Below are positions 48,514 through 60,082 of a DNA stretch of 64,000 nucleotides, one piece after another. Each line of letters opens with the position of its first letter. The first letter of the stretch is position 1. Source of the stretch: Rhizoctonia solani (taxonomy: Eukaryota; Basidiomycota; Agaricomycetes; Cantharellales; Ceratobasidiaceae); assembly GCF_016906535.1 (NCBI RefSeq), contig NC_057374.1, forward strand, positions 868,001 to 932,000, given 5' to 3'. The position numbers and the translations under genes were made by a program. The notes under the pieces were generated by a model. The model saw nothing but the letters and a program-made list of their open reading frames with translations. It was not told where the DNA came from and searched no databases.

Positions 48514-49300
48514 TTATTCATCAAGGGCATTCAGCCCAGTCAAATGACCAGCAAGTAACTCGGCCAACCGATCTGGGTCGTCTTCGTCTTCGTACAAGTC
48601 GAAGCTTGATCGACCCTCGACTTGATCGTCATCGTCGATAACCGTTAAATGGAAGTTCCCTGTCTCGGTGCCTGTTTCTTCCCGTTCGTATTCGACCCCT
48701 TGGGCGTTAGCATCTTCCCAATCAGAGACCGTGTCCATGATAACCGGAACCACGTTTCCGACCAAGGTCTTTAACCATTCGGACACGTCACTGTTGTTTT
48801 GTTCAGATGAGGCTGAAAGCGCCGCATATAAAAGCTGGACCTTTGGTATAGAGCAGTTGCCTGCAGTTGGACTGATTGGCGAAACTTTATGTGCATATAT
48901 TGGTAAACGGGCAGAGATCCGGCTTAGGATTGCCGGCTTGGTCATTTGTACTCCGATTACCTGGGTTTCCCGAACATTATTTTGAGGTCGCGACCAATAC
49001 AAATGACCTCTTACCGCTCTGATATTCCCGGAATACGATGCAAACGTTTGTTCAACGGTAGGTGGCACAGCCTGTGCGAATATTTTGGCCCCAAAGAAAG
49101 CGCGCAAAGTCCTCAAGCCCTCGTCGTCGACGTGGTTACGCAGGGTATGATCTGGTAGTCCAGGGGAAGGTAATGTCCATAACCTCCGTCCGAGCCTCGA
49201 GCGAGCTACACAGGCGACGTTCCAAGAGTGAGTCGAGCGCTGCCAAGGCTGGGCCAAACGTTTGTGACTGATCGACCTGAGCATCGTAATCATGCCACAT
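48514..49300 (-). CDS. Unrecognised protein with acidic C-terminal tail
   Basis: The start is probably at 49300 (MWHDYDAQVDQSQTFGPALA). A 58-nt intron starting GTAGCTCGC then joins LDSLLERRL to YHTLRNHVDDEGLRTLRAFF. Later segments are IFAQAVPPTVEQTFASYSGN, TKPAILSRISARLPIYAH, VQLLYAALSASSEQNNSDVS and LKTLVGNVVPVIMDTVSDWE. The end, DDDDQVEGRSSFDLYEDEDD then LAELLAGHLTGLNALDE, is strongly acidic. A continuous frame runs from 49293 to 48514, much longer than chance stretches nearby, though parts of it are likely intronic. I do not recognise the family. No signal peptide or membrane segment is seen. It is convergent with the SDR and divergent from the GPI-type gene. An importin-like C-terminus was considered but not supported. 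Confidence 0.45.
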
Positions 49301-49617
49301 TATTACGGAAAATCGCCTCTGCGTTGCTGGGAAATTGTGGGGGATTAGCAAACATACCGTATATCTATAACAAATGTAATCACGTTTGCAGTTACTGCTG
49401 CCAGTGCACTACAAAGGTGAATGAGGGTGGGCTTATCGACTTTTGTTTGAGTTTGAAATCGTCAGGGTCCAGTAGGGACTGTCCTTGAACGGTTTCTTGT
49501 CTACCTTATCCTCGCGCGTTTATTCAATTCTAGTGGAATCGGACCACAAGTAGAGACTACTTCCCTCTTTTGATTTATATTCTACGTTCGGATTTACTCG
49601 ACCGTTCCCTCTCACTT
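49301..49617. promoter_or_regulatory. Intergenic interval between divergent starts
   Basis: It separates the unrecognised protein (-) from the secreted GPI-type protein (+). The segment near 49400-49490 (-) reads SLLDPDDFKLKQKSISPPSF in one frame and could be an additional 5' exon of the minus-strand gene, but no ATG was found for it. Confidence 0.35.
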
Positions 49618-51118
49618 ATGGACTTCAAGTCTCGCCGGGCAAGGAGTACCTACTCTATCTTTGCCATCCTCTCTGTATTGTCCACCCTCCAACAGCCCAC
49701 AAGTGCTCTCTCACTGAGCGACTTTAACTTTTTGAGCCCCCGAAATATCGCCAGTTCGCGCTATTCAACATCTGGCCGTAGCCTTAATAAGCTGGGCCGA
49801 CGAGCTGATAATGATGGAGGGTACGACGATCCCAGGGCTGACGGCGGCTCACTCCTTACCGTAAGGGACACCGCTATCAATTGAATCAACGCTCACACAT
49901 ATATGTATATCTACAGTCTGGTTTTGTAACTTATCCTGCCGGATTGGGAGAACCATTGAATGTCATTCTCAGCGCGAAAAGTGATAGCGACGTGCTTGTT
50001 GACAGGGAGGAGAAGGGCGGTCTACGCAACTTCTTTCTGTACGTTGCTTCTTTGTATAAGCCATTCAATTGCTCACTTTCCGTAGCTCTATAAACTTTTC
50101 AGGAGAGTGCCTGGGTCAGCATCTGGGTTCTGATCAACAAGCGAACCTTGGAGACGGTCGCGGCGCCGTAAACGAAACAGCTGTAATGCGATATAACTAC
50201 GGAGACCCGTATGTTGGCTCGTGTCGCGAGACTATTGAGGGTGGAAACCACTTTCGGTACTGGGTCCAAAAGTCCACCGGCGCCGTGTTCATGGCGTAAG
50301 TTCAACCTTGGCTGCTCGGAGCGCAGTTTGATTAACCGTGCATCCCCAACAGGCTTCCGTCGAACTTCCTATCGAGCTTGGCCACGACATTGTCAGAAAC
50401 GGATATAACCTTGGGCGAGATTGGATAGTCGGCAACTTGACCGGGAGCACCGTTATATCTTTCGACTTTGAGCCCAACATTCCTCCCTCGTCAGTCATCC
50501 CAGAATCAGTCAAATCCCAATCGGCTGCGTCGGTCGCCGCGACCAACACCGTTCCCCCAACATCGTTTTCTCCTAACATCACCTTCCCTCTTTCGACCAT
50601 CGTTCCGACTGATACAGCTTCCACTCCGGTTGTTGTTGCCTTGTCCGAGTCGGTGGTTAGTACGGGTACCATTACCATCCCTATCCCCACCGCCTCCTTG
50701 ACTTTCTCCACTCCGACTCCTACACCGAGTCCTGTTGGTACCAGTCCCACATTCACTGGTCGATCTAGTTATGGAGGTATGTCATCAAACTAGAGAACAC
50801 GAGGCGTCCCTTGACTGATCCGCTTTAGGCTATACCTATGAGACCACCGCCACCTATGTATCCGGTCTACTCTCCAACTCGTCTGAAGGAATAAACCATC
50901 CGATCACTGTAGAAGATGAGGGACGCCCTGCTCAGGATGGGCTTGTGGCCATTTTGGAGGTCAAGATTGTTTCAACGCCCGAAGGGTACGTCTGAAACCG
51001 TTATGGCCAAATGCGTTTCTAACCTGAGCTTATTAGGAGCGGTGCTCTGTTCAATGCACCACTACCCGCGGTTTTTGTCACGTTGATAGCTGGCTTGCTT
51101 TCGCTTTCGTTTACATGA
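49618..51118 (+). CDS. Secreted, probably GPI-anchored protein of unknown function
   Basis: The start MDFKSRRARSTYSIFAILSV (ATG 49618) includes a signal peptide ending near QQPTSALS. The central domain reads SGFVTYPAGLGEPLNVILSA, INFSGECLGQHLGSDQQANL, NETAVMRYNYGDPYVGSCRE and TIEGGNHFRYWVQKSTGAVF, with two cysteines likely paired. A second half, ASVELPIELGHDIVRNGYNL and RDWIVGNLTGSTVISFDFEP, is followed by a Ser/Thr/Pro-rich stalk (50490-50760). The C-terminus SGALFNAPLPAVFVTLIAGL then LSLSFT is a hydrophobic tail after small residues, as expected for GPI attachment. N-glycosylation sites are present (for example NET, NLT). It resembles conserved agaricomycete surface proteins of unknown function; no catalytic motif was identified. 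An alternative start lies upstream at 49570. Confidence 0.75.
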
Positions 51119-51795
51119 GTCTCGATTTCCAGAGAGCACAGAATCTACACACCACACTCTTAGAACAATCACATCGACATACTTTTTTTAAATATCTTAT
51201 ACTTTTACTGACATTTAGCATTTGATTCTTGTCAATGAATTCTTCCCAGACTGCTTTGATTCCAGTTCTTTACCCATCTCGTCCCTCCCCCCTTTTTTGT
51301 TTGTTCTGCCTTCTTTTGTCTGTTGAGCATGTCTAGACCCAATGAGTGCGTCACAGTATATCCATATAGCTTGTTTCCCCGAACTCTAAGGACCCGTCCT
51401 AAAATGTATCTACCAACCCCTCCAGCAAGTTTAATTCTGTGTGTGTTTTTTTCTGAACAATGACGACGACGCCACAGTTTGACCAATTTCGCCAGGTTCT
51501 CACATAAAAGATGAGTCATTTGTGCGTGTCGGCTACGTACACAGGTCCAAGTTTGATCATCCGTAGCATGGATATCGATCTTTTTGCCCGTGGATAAATA
51601 GCCTTGACGCCCAGCTCGAGCGTGGGGGTTCTTATAATAAGGATCTTCTCCCTAGTAGCCGAGGAAACCTATTCTTGTCCCCCTCCCTCTCGGCTTGACC
51701 TACTGTGTAGCTAGTTTCAATAACATATATATACCCCAGAACGAAACGGCTATATTACACACAAGAAATTAAAAGAATGCTATATATAAATAATA
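51119..51795. other. Convergent 3' interval
   Basis: This lies between the stops of the GPI-type protein and the Stealth-family gene. It is T-rich with AATAAA-like A-rich stretches; no gene was seen (the 51232-51519 minus stretch lacks motifs). Confidence 0.45.
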
Positions 51796-54690
51796 CTATT
51801 GCCTCCGCTCCCATGTCGCGCTCTGGTTCCACCGACTGCCCATCCAGTCCCCGAGGATACCTCTAACGCTATCGTCTCCCTCTGCAACATCGTCGTTGAC
51901 ACACAGGATCGCCAACTCGGGCTTTGAAGTGATTGCTTCGACGTATTGCGTCGCCCGCTCCGGATCAGTCACGATGGCAAACATGAAAGGCGTATCACCT
52001 GTCAATCGCAATGAATCCGGTGAGTAAGCCGACTCTGGCAGTCAAAAATAGAATCAAAAATAGAATAAGACTTACCGAGAACGAATCGGTAGCGCTGTAG
52101 CATACGCAGAACAAACTGCCGAGTGTTCACCCATTCCGGGACCAACGTAGCGAGCCTAAAGTCCGCGTCTTGCCAGCTCGACCCGAGGGGCAGTGCAGGC
52201 TTGGCTTCCTTAGAAAAGGGCTTCTTGGACTTGGGAGGCAAGAACGCTTCCAGTCCTCGTTTCCCACTCTGATTCACGAGCGCGCGGATAACTGCAAAGG
52301 GGAAAGGGTGCAAGAACGAGTGTTCAGTCAGGTGAGGGTATGATGGCTTGAAAAGGCATGCATGTACTTACTGCAGTCTCCGCATTTGATAGGCTCTTCA
52401 AATGCGATCCTCTGGAACGTCCGACTCGCGGTATCGTGCAAAGCCAAACAGTGATCAAAGCTTAACTCGCATACATCTCCCTCGGACACCCATCCCTGTT
52501 CAGCCATCTCTTCCGAATAAGGATACCCATCCAGACTGGCTAAAATTAGAAAAAACAAAAACAAAAAGTCAATCTCAGCCTCGGAACTATAATTAACTCG
52601 CCCCCTAACAAAAACAACACTTACAAAACGACACGCTCGTGGCCTTTGCCCCCGCCCACTCGTCGGCGTTTTCCAACGTGCTGCGCGGGGCACGCGTAAC
52701 AGCCAACGTGTACTCTCCCATTTTACCTCCCAGCTCGGACCACGCCTGCTGCGCCACACCCTGCGTCCACGCATTCGCATCCTTTCTCGAGCGGATTTCT
52801 CCCCGCGCGACGACCCAGCTCCAGAGCAGGGCTTCGCGCCAGCGTTCGACGATCCAGTGGTGCTCCATGAAGACCATGTACATGTCCGCCGGCTCGTTCT
52901 CGTTCTCGTTCTTGGTCATGTGTTTCATTCCTCTGAACGGACGGCGGACTACGCGGTTGAGGTCTTTCGGCCATGCTCGGGATACTTCTTTGAGCATGGA
53001 GATGGAGAGGGTTTTTGCGAGGTGGGCTGGGTATGGGCGGTGTCGGCTGCCAAAGCGGGTGCCTAGACGAACAGGTGAGCTGGGATGAAAGCGATTAGGA
53101 CGAATTATGTGGGGCTTACTGAGGAGGTGATTACTATACTGTAGACTTTCCCACTCGAGTCCGTCGTGCTGTGGGACACTGGGGTCTGGGGAGATGGAGA
53201 TGTAGTTTTGCATACGCATGACTATGCCTTGTTCTGCCAAGGGATATTAGTTTGGAGATTAGCACGGACGGCTGGACATACCTTGCATGTGGAAGTCTCT
53301 CGGACTCAGATCGCGACTGAAGAAGACGTCGTCATTCTAAACAAATCTGTCGGTAAGTGCACCTTGGGGGATCAAGTTGGATTATGACTTACGACGTAGA
53401 CACTAGCGAGAGCTGTTAGCTACAAACTACCGAAACTCTAGGTAAAACTCACAAGACATCCGAAACGCCGATCTTGTCCAGGTTTGAGAATTGCGATTCA
53501 ATGGCCAAGCTGAAATGAAGCGGTATGAGCAGTGGATCATGGCGGTTCATCTCGCGCCCACCTGTTGAATACCGTCCCCTCGTAATGGCTAAAGATATCC
53601 CGGTGGTGTCTGACCTGCAGCCTGGTTTGCTTCCCATCCCGACTCCAATGGGTAAACTCTCCTTTTGGACTCATATCTTCAAAGTCGAGCCAGGAAGGCA
53701 ATTGACCCACTCGCGCTTCGCTCGTAATTGGATCATCGTCCATACCCGAGCCATGGACGCTAACAGGCATATCCGACCCTAGGAGGAAAAAATCGGCCTT
53801 GGCGTTGGATTCCGTATCAAAGTGTCGTAGGGCTGCTCGGATGGAATGGCGTAATTCATCATGGTCGCTTTTGGACGACAAGGTCAACTCGCAGCAGCAT
53901 TGACATAGAGTATATGGACATACCGGAACAGCTTGGCCGCCAGCCCAGCATTGGTTTCCGACTCTGGCTCTGATTCTGGTTCGGCCTGTGGTGCACCGAA
54001 AACCTGTGCATTCCTATCCCGTCGAGTGAGCTCAAGCAGCGCCGAGCTCCCGTTGACCCAAGTCCAGACAAGGTCGATCTTTTGCGCCCCAGAGTGCTGG
54101 TCACACGAGCTTGGCTGAGCTTGGCCGTCGGCCAACATATCCTCCAAACATTCGTTCGACCAGCGGATACTATTGGGTTTGGATTTGGATTTGGATGAGT
54201 ATGGAGATTCTCGGAGGACCGCAAAGGACTCAGGATCGAATGGACACAGTTCGGATCGCTCGGGTGGGAGTTGGGTCGTTTGCCATATGAGCTCGTCGGA
54301 AGGGAGTTCGAAGCAGTCTCGTACAGTTGGCTCCCTAGTGCTTGTTGGTTCTGGCTCTGCAGGACTAGAGCTCAGACTAGGACTCGGACTCGGATTTGAA
54401 CTCGGGATTGGATTCGATGCCGACAATTCGGTTACTAGGCCATTGTCGTATAGGGTGCTGATGATAACAAGGATGAACATAGTGGAAAGAGCAGCAATGG
54501 TTACAGTGTATGGCCGCTGGGTACGGGAGCGGCGAGTGGCCAGCGTCGCAGCGAGAGGAAACCAACCATGAGTTGCTGCGCGTTCTGAAGGCCAGGCCTC
54601 TTCAAACTCGGCGTCGTCGCGACCTGGGCTCGGAAGTGTTTCAGTCGATCCCGAGGTCGGGAGCAGCGAATACGCTCGAGTTGACGGCAT
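51796..54690 (-). CDS. Stealth-family sugar-phosphate transferase (Xpt1/GNPTAB-like), type II membrane protein
   Basis: Start MPSTRAYSLLPTSGSTETLP (54690; a second ATG lies at 54717). There is one membrane anchor, VTIAALSTMFILVIISTLY, preceded by RRSRTQRPY, so this is a type II Golgi topology. A Ser/Pro stalk leads to the four Stealth conserved regions. CR1 is DLVWTWVNGSSALLELTRRD, CR2 is DHDELRHSIRAALRHF, CR3 is NDDVFFSRDLSPRDFHMQ with SRHRPYPAHLAKTLSISMLK, and CR4 is ELAILCVNDDVAEGDDSV near the end (stop 51796). The family includes GlcNAc-1-phosphotransferase alpha/beta, bacterial capsule polymerases and the Cryptococcus xylosylphosphotransferase Xpt1, which adds xylose-phosphate to mannose. 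The donor sugar here cannot be deduced. Short polyacidic and Ser-Pro repeats (EPESEPESET, SNPSPSPSLSS) are unusual low-complexity inserts. Confidence 0.83.
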
Positions 54691-57106
54691 TGGAGGGGTT
54701 ACAACAAGGTTTACCACAACCCCTGGCGAAGACGGTTATTAACTATGGATGAGGCTGATCACTGGTACTTTACTATAACGTTAGCCCGAGAGGAACTATA
54801 ACATAAGTCTGTTGCTGCGGGACTGACGCGCTAGCTCCAGGTCTCGTGCCGTAAACTCGGTCCTTGGGTCCTTTTGCGCGCGTCAAACACCCTGTCGCCA
54901 GTCCCGATAGCTCCGACTCGTCTACATCACTGCGCAGGCCATATCATTCTATTTTTGGCGCATGTATCCAACATACTCTTTTTTTCCTCATTTTTTTCTT
55001 CATTTTCTATTCTTCATGTAGATTTTCTTCAGCGTAGACCAAGTCGTGTGCGGTGAAATGCAATGCAACCAAAAGATGCCAAGACCTTCGGCACAGGGTT
55101 CATAACGGAATAATTTTGAGCAGCATACTCGTCTGTTCTCGTAAGCTGCACCCACAAGACCTTCGTATCAAACATGTTGCCTTGTGATGCATCTATGCCC
55201 AGAGCTGGTATTTCGTCGCCAAATGGACTTGTGTACACGGTATTCCTACCATATGGACAATCAAGCTATCTCACCCCTCGGCGGCCGTTTCCCTTGCCAC
55301 ATGCCGGATAGGTATTGCTTTCGAATTCTTAAAAGACGGTCAAATTGTGGTATGATCTCCGAATTCGAAGTTGGGAAATGGGTGCGATAGGTCGCCATGA
55401 CCTCACGGACGTAGTGCGAAGGGATTGCTGGCAAATCAACGAGGTACATGATCATGATAGCTAGCAGACTTGCATCCGCAGTCCGCAGCTAAAGTATAGA
55501 CTTTGATGCTATATATACCCAGTCTGTCGCAATCGCTGAACATTCGCCTCAATTAACCGGTCTATTTGCCAGAGATGAATGTTTATAGGTACCTGGCGAT
55601 AAGCGTTTGCGACGTATCTCAGTTTCGGTATCCTTGGAGTAACAATTTTCGTAGCGAGGTTCGTGTGAACCACATAGGCATTCAGTATACAACGGTAATA
55701 TACTGACAATAAGTATGCGTGTTTGAGTAGAAATCGGGTTGAAATGAAGATCAACATATACTGATTTTCAGGGTATCAAACACCTCTCAGTCTGATTCAG
55801 TCATGTGTTGAGTAAGGCATACTGACTTCATAGTTTTCAGACCATATCATACTGAAAAAGAGATTATTTATCCACATACTGAGTTTCATGCTTTTATTAC
55901 ATCACAGTGATTTCTAAGGCTCCCATACAGCCTCAGGTCAAGTTCCGGATAAGGGAACAATTTCGAACCATACAATTACCTTACCCGATATTCAAAAATG
56001 TACATGCTGAGCATAATACTGTATGTACCCTTCCTACTCGCTGATCAACGATATACCGTCTACTGGAATCCTAGTGTATGGTAACACGGTTCGCCTGGTG
56101 CGACAGATGTGCCAGACTGCTTCTGGTAGCGGCCGAACCTGCCCGACTCGCGATCCATAAATGACTACCGGTGAACTAATTTGCACGATCACGATTTCAA
56201 GAGTTCGAATTGTGATCTAAATAACCAACATACATCCGCCCCATCCCTGAAGCGTCATAATCATGAAAAGCTAATAGATCCGTATTTTAATCAGGTACCT
56301 TTTTACTTACAACACGCATCGACAATGACCTGCAATGGCTTTATTGCATGGAGCGTAGTGTTCTTTAATAATCGATAGTTCAATTGCTCGGAACACGTTT
56401 TGCGTTTACTAGATCTGCCCACTTCATGCATAGGCTTATCACCAGCGCTCGCTTTTCGTCTTGGGGCAATACCAGCTATTTTCTATCCGTGCGGTACCTA
56501 ATATAATGTTTGGAAGGCCTTCAATACGAGGACTCACTTGATGTCTTGATAGAGCTTCACTGATATCTGTACAGTGGACGCATACAGGCGTTGGTATCAG
56601 CACACTCTTTGATATGTCAAAACCGTGTAGTTTCAGAACTTTCAAGTGCCAACAGGGAGGGCAGTATCGCACAAAGTATACTAAGAACAGAATGATCAAG
56701 ATTCAAATTGCTAGGTTATTAGTACGATATTGTATAGTGGATGCTGGGTCCGAAGATATGAATAAAAAGGAACTTATACTGGCAATAATAACCTTTTTCC
56801 GGAGTCTATGTCGTCAGAAGCGGCGGTAAGAGAGGACAAGGAGAAAGATTATGGTTACTCAATATAGGCAGTAATGATATTTGTCGATCCAAAGTAATAC
56901 CGGACTCGTACAGTTGGATTTGGTCCGGACGATAAAAGATGCATGACGGGGAATAGGAGCGCATAGATGTGACTCTCTAACCTACATTATTGACTTGATG
57001 ATTCATCGCTGTATTAGTCATCAATTATTGGTTTACCCAGGAAGATATCGCAACTAAATAGTAAATTCATGCAAAAGAAAACTACACAGAGATCCAACCA
57101 CACACA
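54691..57106. other. Gene-poor interval with possible gene remnants
   Basis: Minus-strand segments read as if once coding: PKLRYVANAYRQVPINIHLW (near 55560-55640), IPSHYVREVMATYRTHFPTS with QFDRLLRIRKQYLSGMWQG (near 55275-55455), then SPFGDEIPALGIDASQGNMF and WVQLTRTDEYAAQNYSVMNP (near 55029-55238). Another stretch, LHGFDISKSVLIPTPVCVHC (near 56560-56640), is followed by VLPQDEKRALVISLCMKW (near 56390-56470). I recognise no family, and no start codon with supported splicing was found. Short repeats CATACTGA recur at 55755-55885. Confidence 0.35.
55029..55757 (-). pseudogene. Possible unrecognised gene or remnant
   Basis: Three open stretches in this order could be exons: LRYVANAYRQVPINIHLWQI then DRLIEANVQRLRQ; LPAIPSHYVREVMATYRTHF then LLRIRKQYLSGMWQGKRPPR (followed by a GTGAGATAG donor-like site); and DEIPALGIDASQGNMFDTKV then AAQNYSVMNPVPKVLASFGC, ending RTRLGLR at 55029. 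Amino-acid composition looks coding, but I cannot name a family, and the first stretch may be unrelated. It is listed as tentative because a reader without other sources should know it is there. Confidence 0.3.
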
Positions 57107-58136
57107 TCACGAATCCATATCGTCGTTTTCACTCTCACCTTCATCCTCACCACCCGACGCTGCTTGGGTATCAGCTTCTAGCTCGGTAAGGCCTTCCTCC
57201 TCTCCCCACCAGCAAATGCATTTTATTCGGAACTCTGTCATTTGAATTCCAAGGAGTCGCAAGAGAGCAGCCTGCTCCGCCGTTAGTTGTTGTCCATCTT
57301 TACAAACGACATGGGGTGCGCTAATAGTAGGTACTCCACGGACTAATCGGGTCGAGAGGCCAAGTTGTCGTAGTCGAGGCTCAAGGGCGTGTGCGAGTGG
57401 GGTGGGTGGGTCGGGAGAAGGCGTCTGATCACAGACAGGGCCTAGAATAACCGACACAATTAGTTCGGTTAATTGGTGCGGGTATTGGACGGCGCACCTT
57501 CGGGGAGTACAACCTCCCTTGTAGCTACATTTCCAGCACGAGCAAAATCCGGCTTTTTGTAGTCCTTGAACCATTCAAGTGTCTCCTTTGGATCCCAGTC
57601 GGTGAAGAATATCCCCGCTCCGGAGTGTATGTACTAGAGCACAGCTCGTTGGTAAGTACATGACCAAACCAGCGGCATAGTTGCTCACTTTTGTGACCAC
57701 ATGAAGACCAGGCCTAACCTCTTCCTCCGGGGTAGACCCGATGGCTTTAACCATGACGGTGTTTCGTGCGCAGAACATTCGCCCGGTACTGGATTTGGTC
57801 AGCATCTATCCACGAAATAGCTGTTGACACGAGACTCACCCTTTCCATTGTGTCCGAATATCTTTTAGTGCTGCGTTGCGCATATCACCCACTGAGAACA
57901 CCCAAGCATATTTCCACTTTTGAGCATTTTCTCGTATCTTTCTTGCGGTACTCTTGTCAGCAATCGAAACAAGAGCAGTAAACCCCACATTACCTGAGAA
58001 ATGAGTTCCTCCTTGTGGGCCTTTGTTTTCTTCTCCGTTTTAGTAAGAGAAACTAGTGTATTTTAGCTAAAAGGGCTTAAAAATGTTGTATAATGCCATA
58101 CACTCACCGACTTTGGATCTTTTGGAACGAGGCATG
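57107..58136 (-). CDS. MRT4: Ribosome assembly factor Mrt4 (P0-like)
   Basis: Start MPRSKRSKV, then SLTKTEKKTKAHKEELIS, KIRENAQKWKYAWVFSVGDM, RNAALKDIRTQWKG, STGRMFCARNTVMVKAIGST and GIFFTDWDPKETLEWFKDYK. These follow the L10/P0-like RNA-binding fold order used by Mrt4. Then comes PDFARAGNVATREVVLPEGP, and finally HALEPRLRQLGLSTRLVRGV with GQQLTAEQAALLRLLGIQMT, before an acidic tail EDEGESENDDMDS (stop 57107). Mrt4 occupies the P0 site of the pre-60S particle in the nucleolus and nucleus until replaced by P0; it lacks the P0 C-terminal stalk peptide, as here. It is head-to-head with deoxyhypusine hydroxylase. Confidence 0.88.
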
Positions 58137-58289
58137 TTGTGGACGACTAATTGATCCCAAATTTTGGACAATCAAAATAGAGGTGTGGCTGTGCGATCGA
58201 AGCTCTGGAGCCGAAATCTTTATCTGATAATACATAATCTACAGTGTAAATTGCTACTGATCTTCGCCACCATACCCCCGCCCACAGTT
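58137..58289. promoter_or_regulatory. 153-bp bidirectional promoter of MRT4 and deoxyhypusine hydroxylase
   Basis: The two translation-related genes start 153 bp apart on opposite strands. No CACGTG was found in this one, unlike the other divergent promoters in the window. Confidence 0.55.
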
Positions 58290-59623
58290 ATGGCTACAGC
58301 TACGCCAGAATCCCTTGCCAAACTAGAGGCTACTCTGCTCAATATATCTGGGGATGTGCCCCTTCATGCGCGATTCAGATCATTATTTACATTAAAAGCA
58401 TTACCTGGACAGGAGCCTATTAATATTATTTCTAAAGGTTCATTTTTTAGTTGTTGCGTTTGAGCAGATTGGCTAACCAGACACTTAGGTTTTAGAGATG
58501 AATCTGCGCTTCTCAAGCATGAGTTGGCGTATGTACTTGGACAAATGGGCGATCCTCGCGCAGTCCCGACATTATCTGATGTACTATCAAACGAGAAGGA
58601 GGACCCTATGGTTAGGCACGAGGTGGGTCGGTTTGTCGAGCTTTCTCCCGTTGGACTCGCCAGAACGATAATTATTGACAGGCCGCTGAAGCTCTGGGCG
58701 CACTTTCCGCTGAATCGGCAATCCCTCTTCTTGAAAAATACCTTGACTGTCCTGAGCGTGCAGTCCGAGAAACATGCGAAATTGCACTAGATAAAATCAA
58801 ATGGGACGCAACGCCTGAAGGCAAGGCCGCCAAACAACTAGCCAAAGAGAAGAAGGAGCAAGGAACTGCGTAAGTATTTATACATGTTAACTTCTAGTTA
58901 GGTTAGATTGATCATAAATTTAGGCAGTTCACATCGGTTGACCCCGCACCAGCCGCTACGCATTCCAAGCTCGTTGCGTCGCGAGACATTGGATCATTAG
59001 GTCCAAATACGATCAATGAGCTCCGTGATTCGCTGCTGGATACATCCAAGCCTTTATTCGAACGATATCGAGCTATGTTTGCGCTGCGTGATATTGGGAC
59101 GGCTGAGGCTGTAGATGCCCTTGCGGCCGGCCTGAGCGATTCATCTGCATTATTCAAGTGGGTATTAGATATACACCATTTACACCTCTGAATCAATCAA
59201 CGCCATGCATATAGGCACGAGATCGCATTTGTATTTGGGCAACTTCTTTCGCCCCACTCTGTCCCAGCACTCGTCAAGACCTTAGAAGATGTTGACGAAG
59301 ACGAGATGCAAGTCTTTTACTGATTTATCAACCTAATCAAGTGCTGACTGTAGCTCAATAAGGGTACGACACGAAGCTGCAGAGGCCCTCGGAGGGATCG
59401 CAACTCCAGAGGTACTGCCGGTTCTTCGTGAGTGGGCATCAAAACCAGACGTCCCCAGAGTAGTGCGGGAGAGTTGTATTGTTGCTTTGGACATGTATGA
59501 GGTAAGATCGCGCTTTTCATCAAACTTGATTCGTAAATAATTGGTTTTTAGTATGAGAATTCGGACCAGTTCCAATACGCGGACGGGTTGTCGTCGCAGC
59601 CAATAGCTGCTGTTGGGGCTTAA
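58290..59623 (+). CDS. LIA1: Deoxyhypusine hydroxylase (HEAT-repeat di-iron enzyme)
   Basis: Start [20 protein letters not shown]. Four His-Glu pairs, the di-iron ligands, are present at the expected HEAT-repeat spacing: [23 protein letters not shown] joined across an intron to [38 protein letters not shown], and [19 protein letters not shown]. Between the two lobes lies a variable linker ([20 protein letters not shown]). The end is [17 protein letters not shown] (stop TAA 59621-59623). The enzyme completes hypusine synthesis on translation factor eIF5A, using oxygen and iron; yeast Lia1 is the homologue. All eight ligand positions look intact. The start was chosen as the first ATG before the conserved N-terminal helix. 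Confidence 0.92.
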
Positions 59624-60082
59624 ATATTAAGAGTCATACCTTGTAGATTTATGTTTGAATTTATTCAAGTGAGATCGATATCGGTGTTACAGGGCTCAAG
59701 TCGATGACGAAGAAAGAGTCTGGGCATCCCTCATTCAGTTGATCTTTGCACCCCGCCACATACCCCATGACTTGTTTATTCTCAGGAACCTGGTTGGTAT
59801 ATGCGCGTTCAGGCGTCGGCATCTATTAAAATTGTCATAAGTTAGATCTCAAAGGGGTCACGGTCAAAATACAATCGATAATCTGATAAATCCTTGACTG
59901 ATTACAGTCGATATCCATTCTTAGTTCTGTCCGATCACCTGAATTGAACCGACCGAGCCTCGTTGTAAGCGCCCAATTACAACCACCTCAGTTAAAGGAC
60001 TGGCATACGACCACACCAAGTTTCTGGTCGCCTCTCGCCGCAACCTCTTTTTTCCTTGTTCAATTTTTGATTCTTGCACAAA
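59624..60082. other. Intergenic interval
   Basis: 3' flank of deoxyhypusine hydroxylase and 5' region of the next gene in the same direction. No gene was seen. Confidence 0.5.

Noticed and set aside
48514..49300. Importin-9/Kap114-like C-terminus
   Set aside because: Only the acidic composition was reminiscent; no conserved importin segment could be aligned by eye.
55755..55885. CATACTGA repeats as a regulatory array
   Set aside because: Only a few irregularly spaced, degenerate copies; likely chance in AT-rich sequence.
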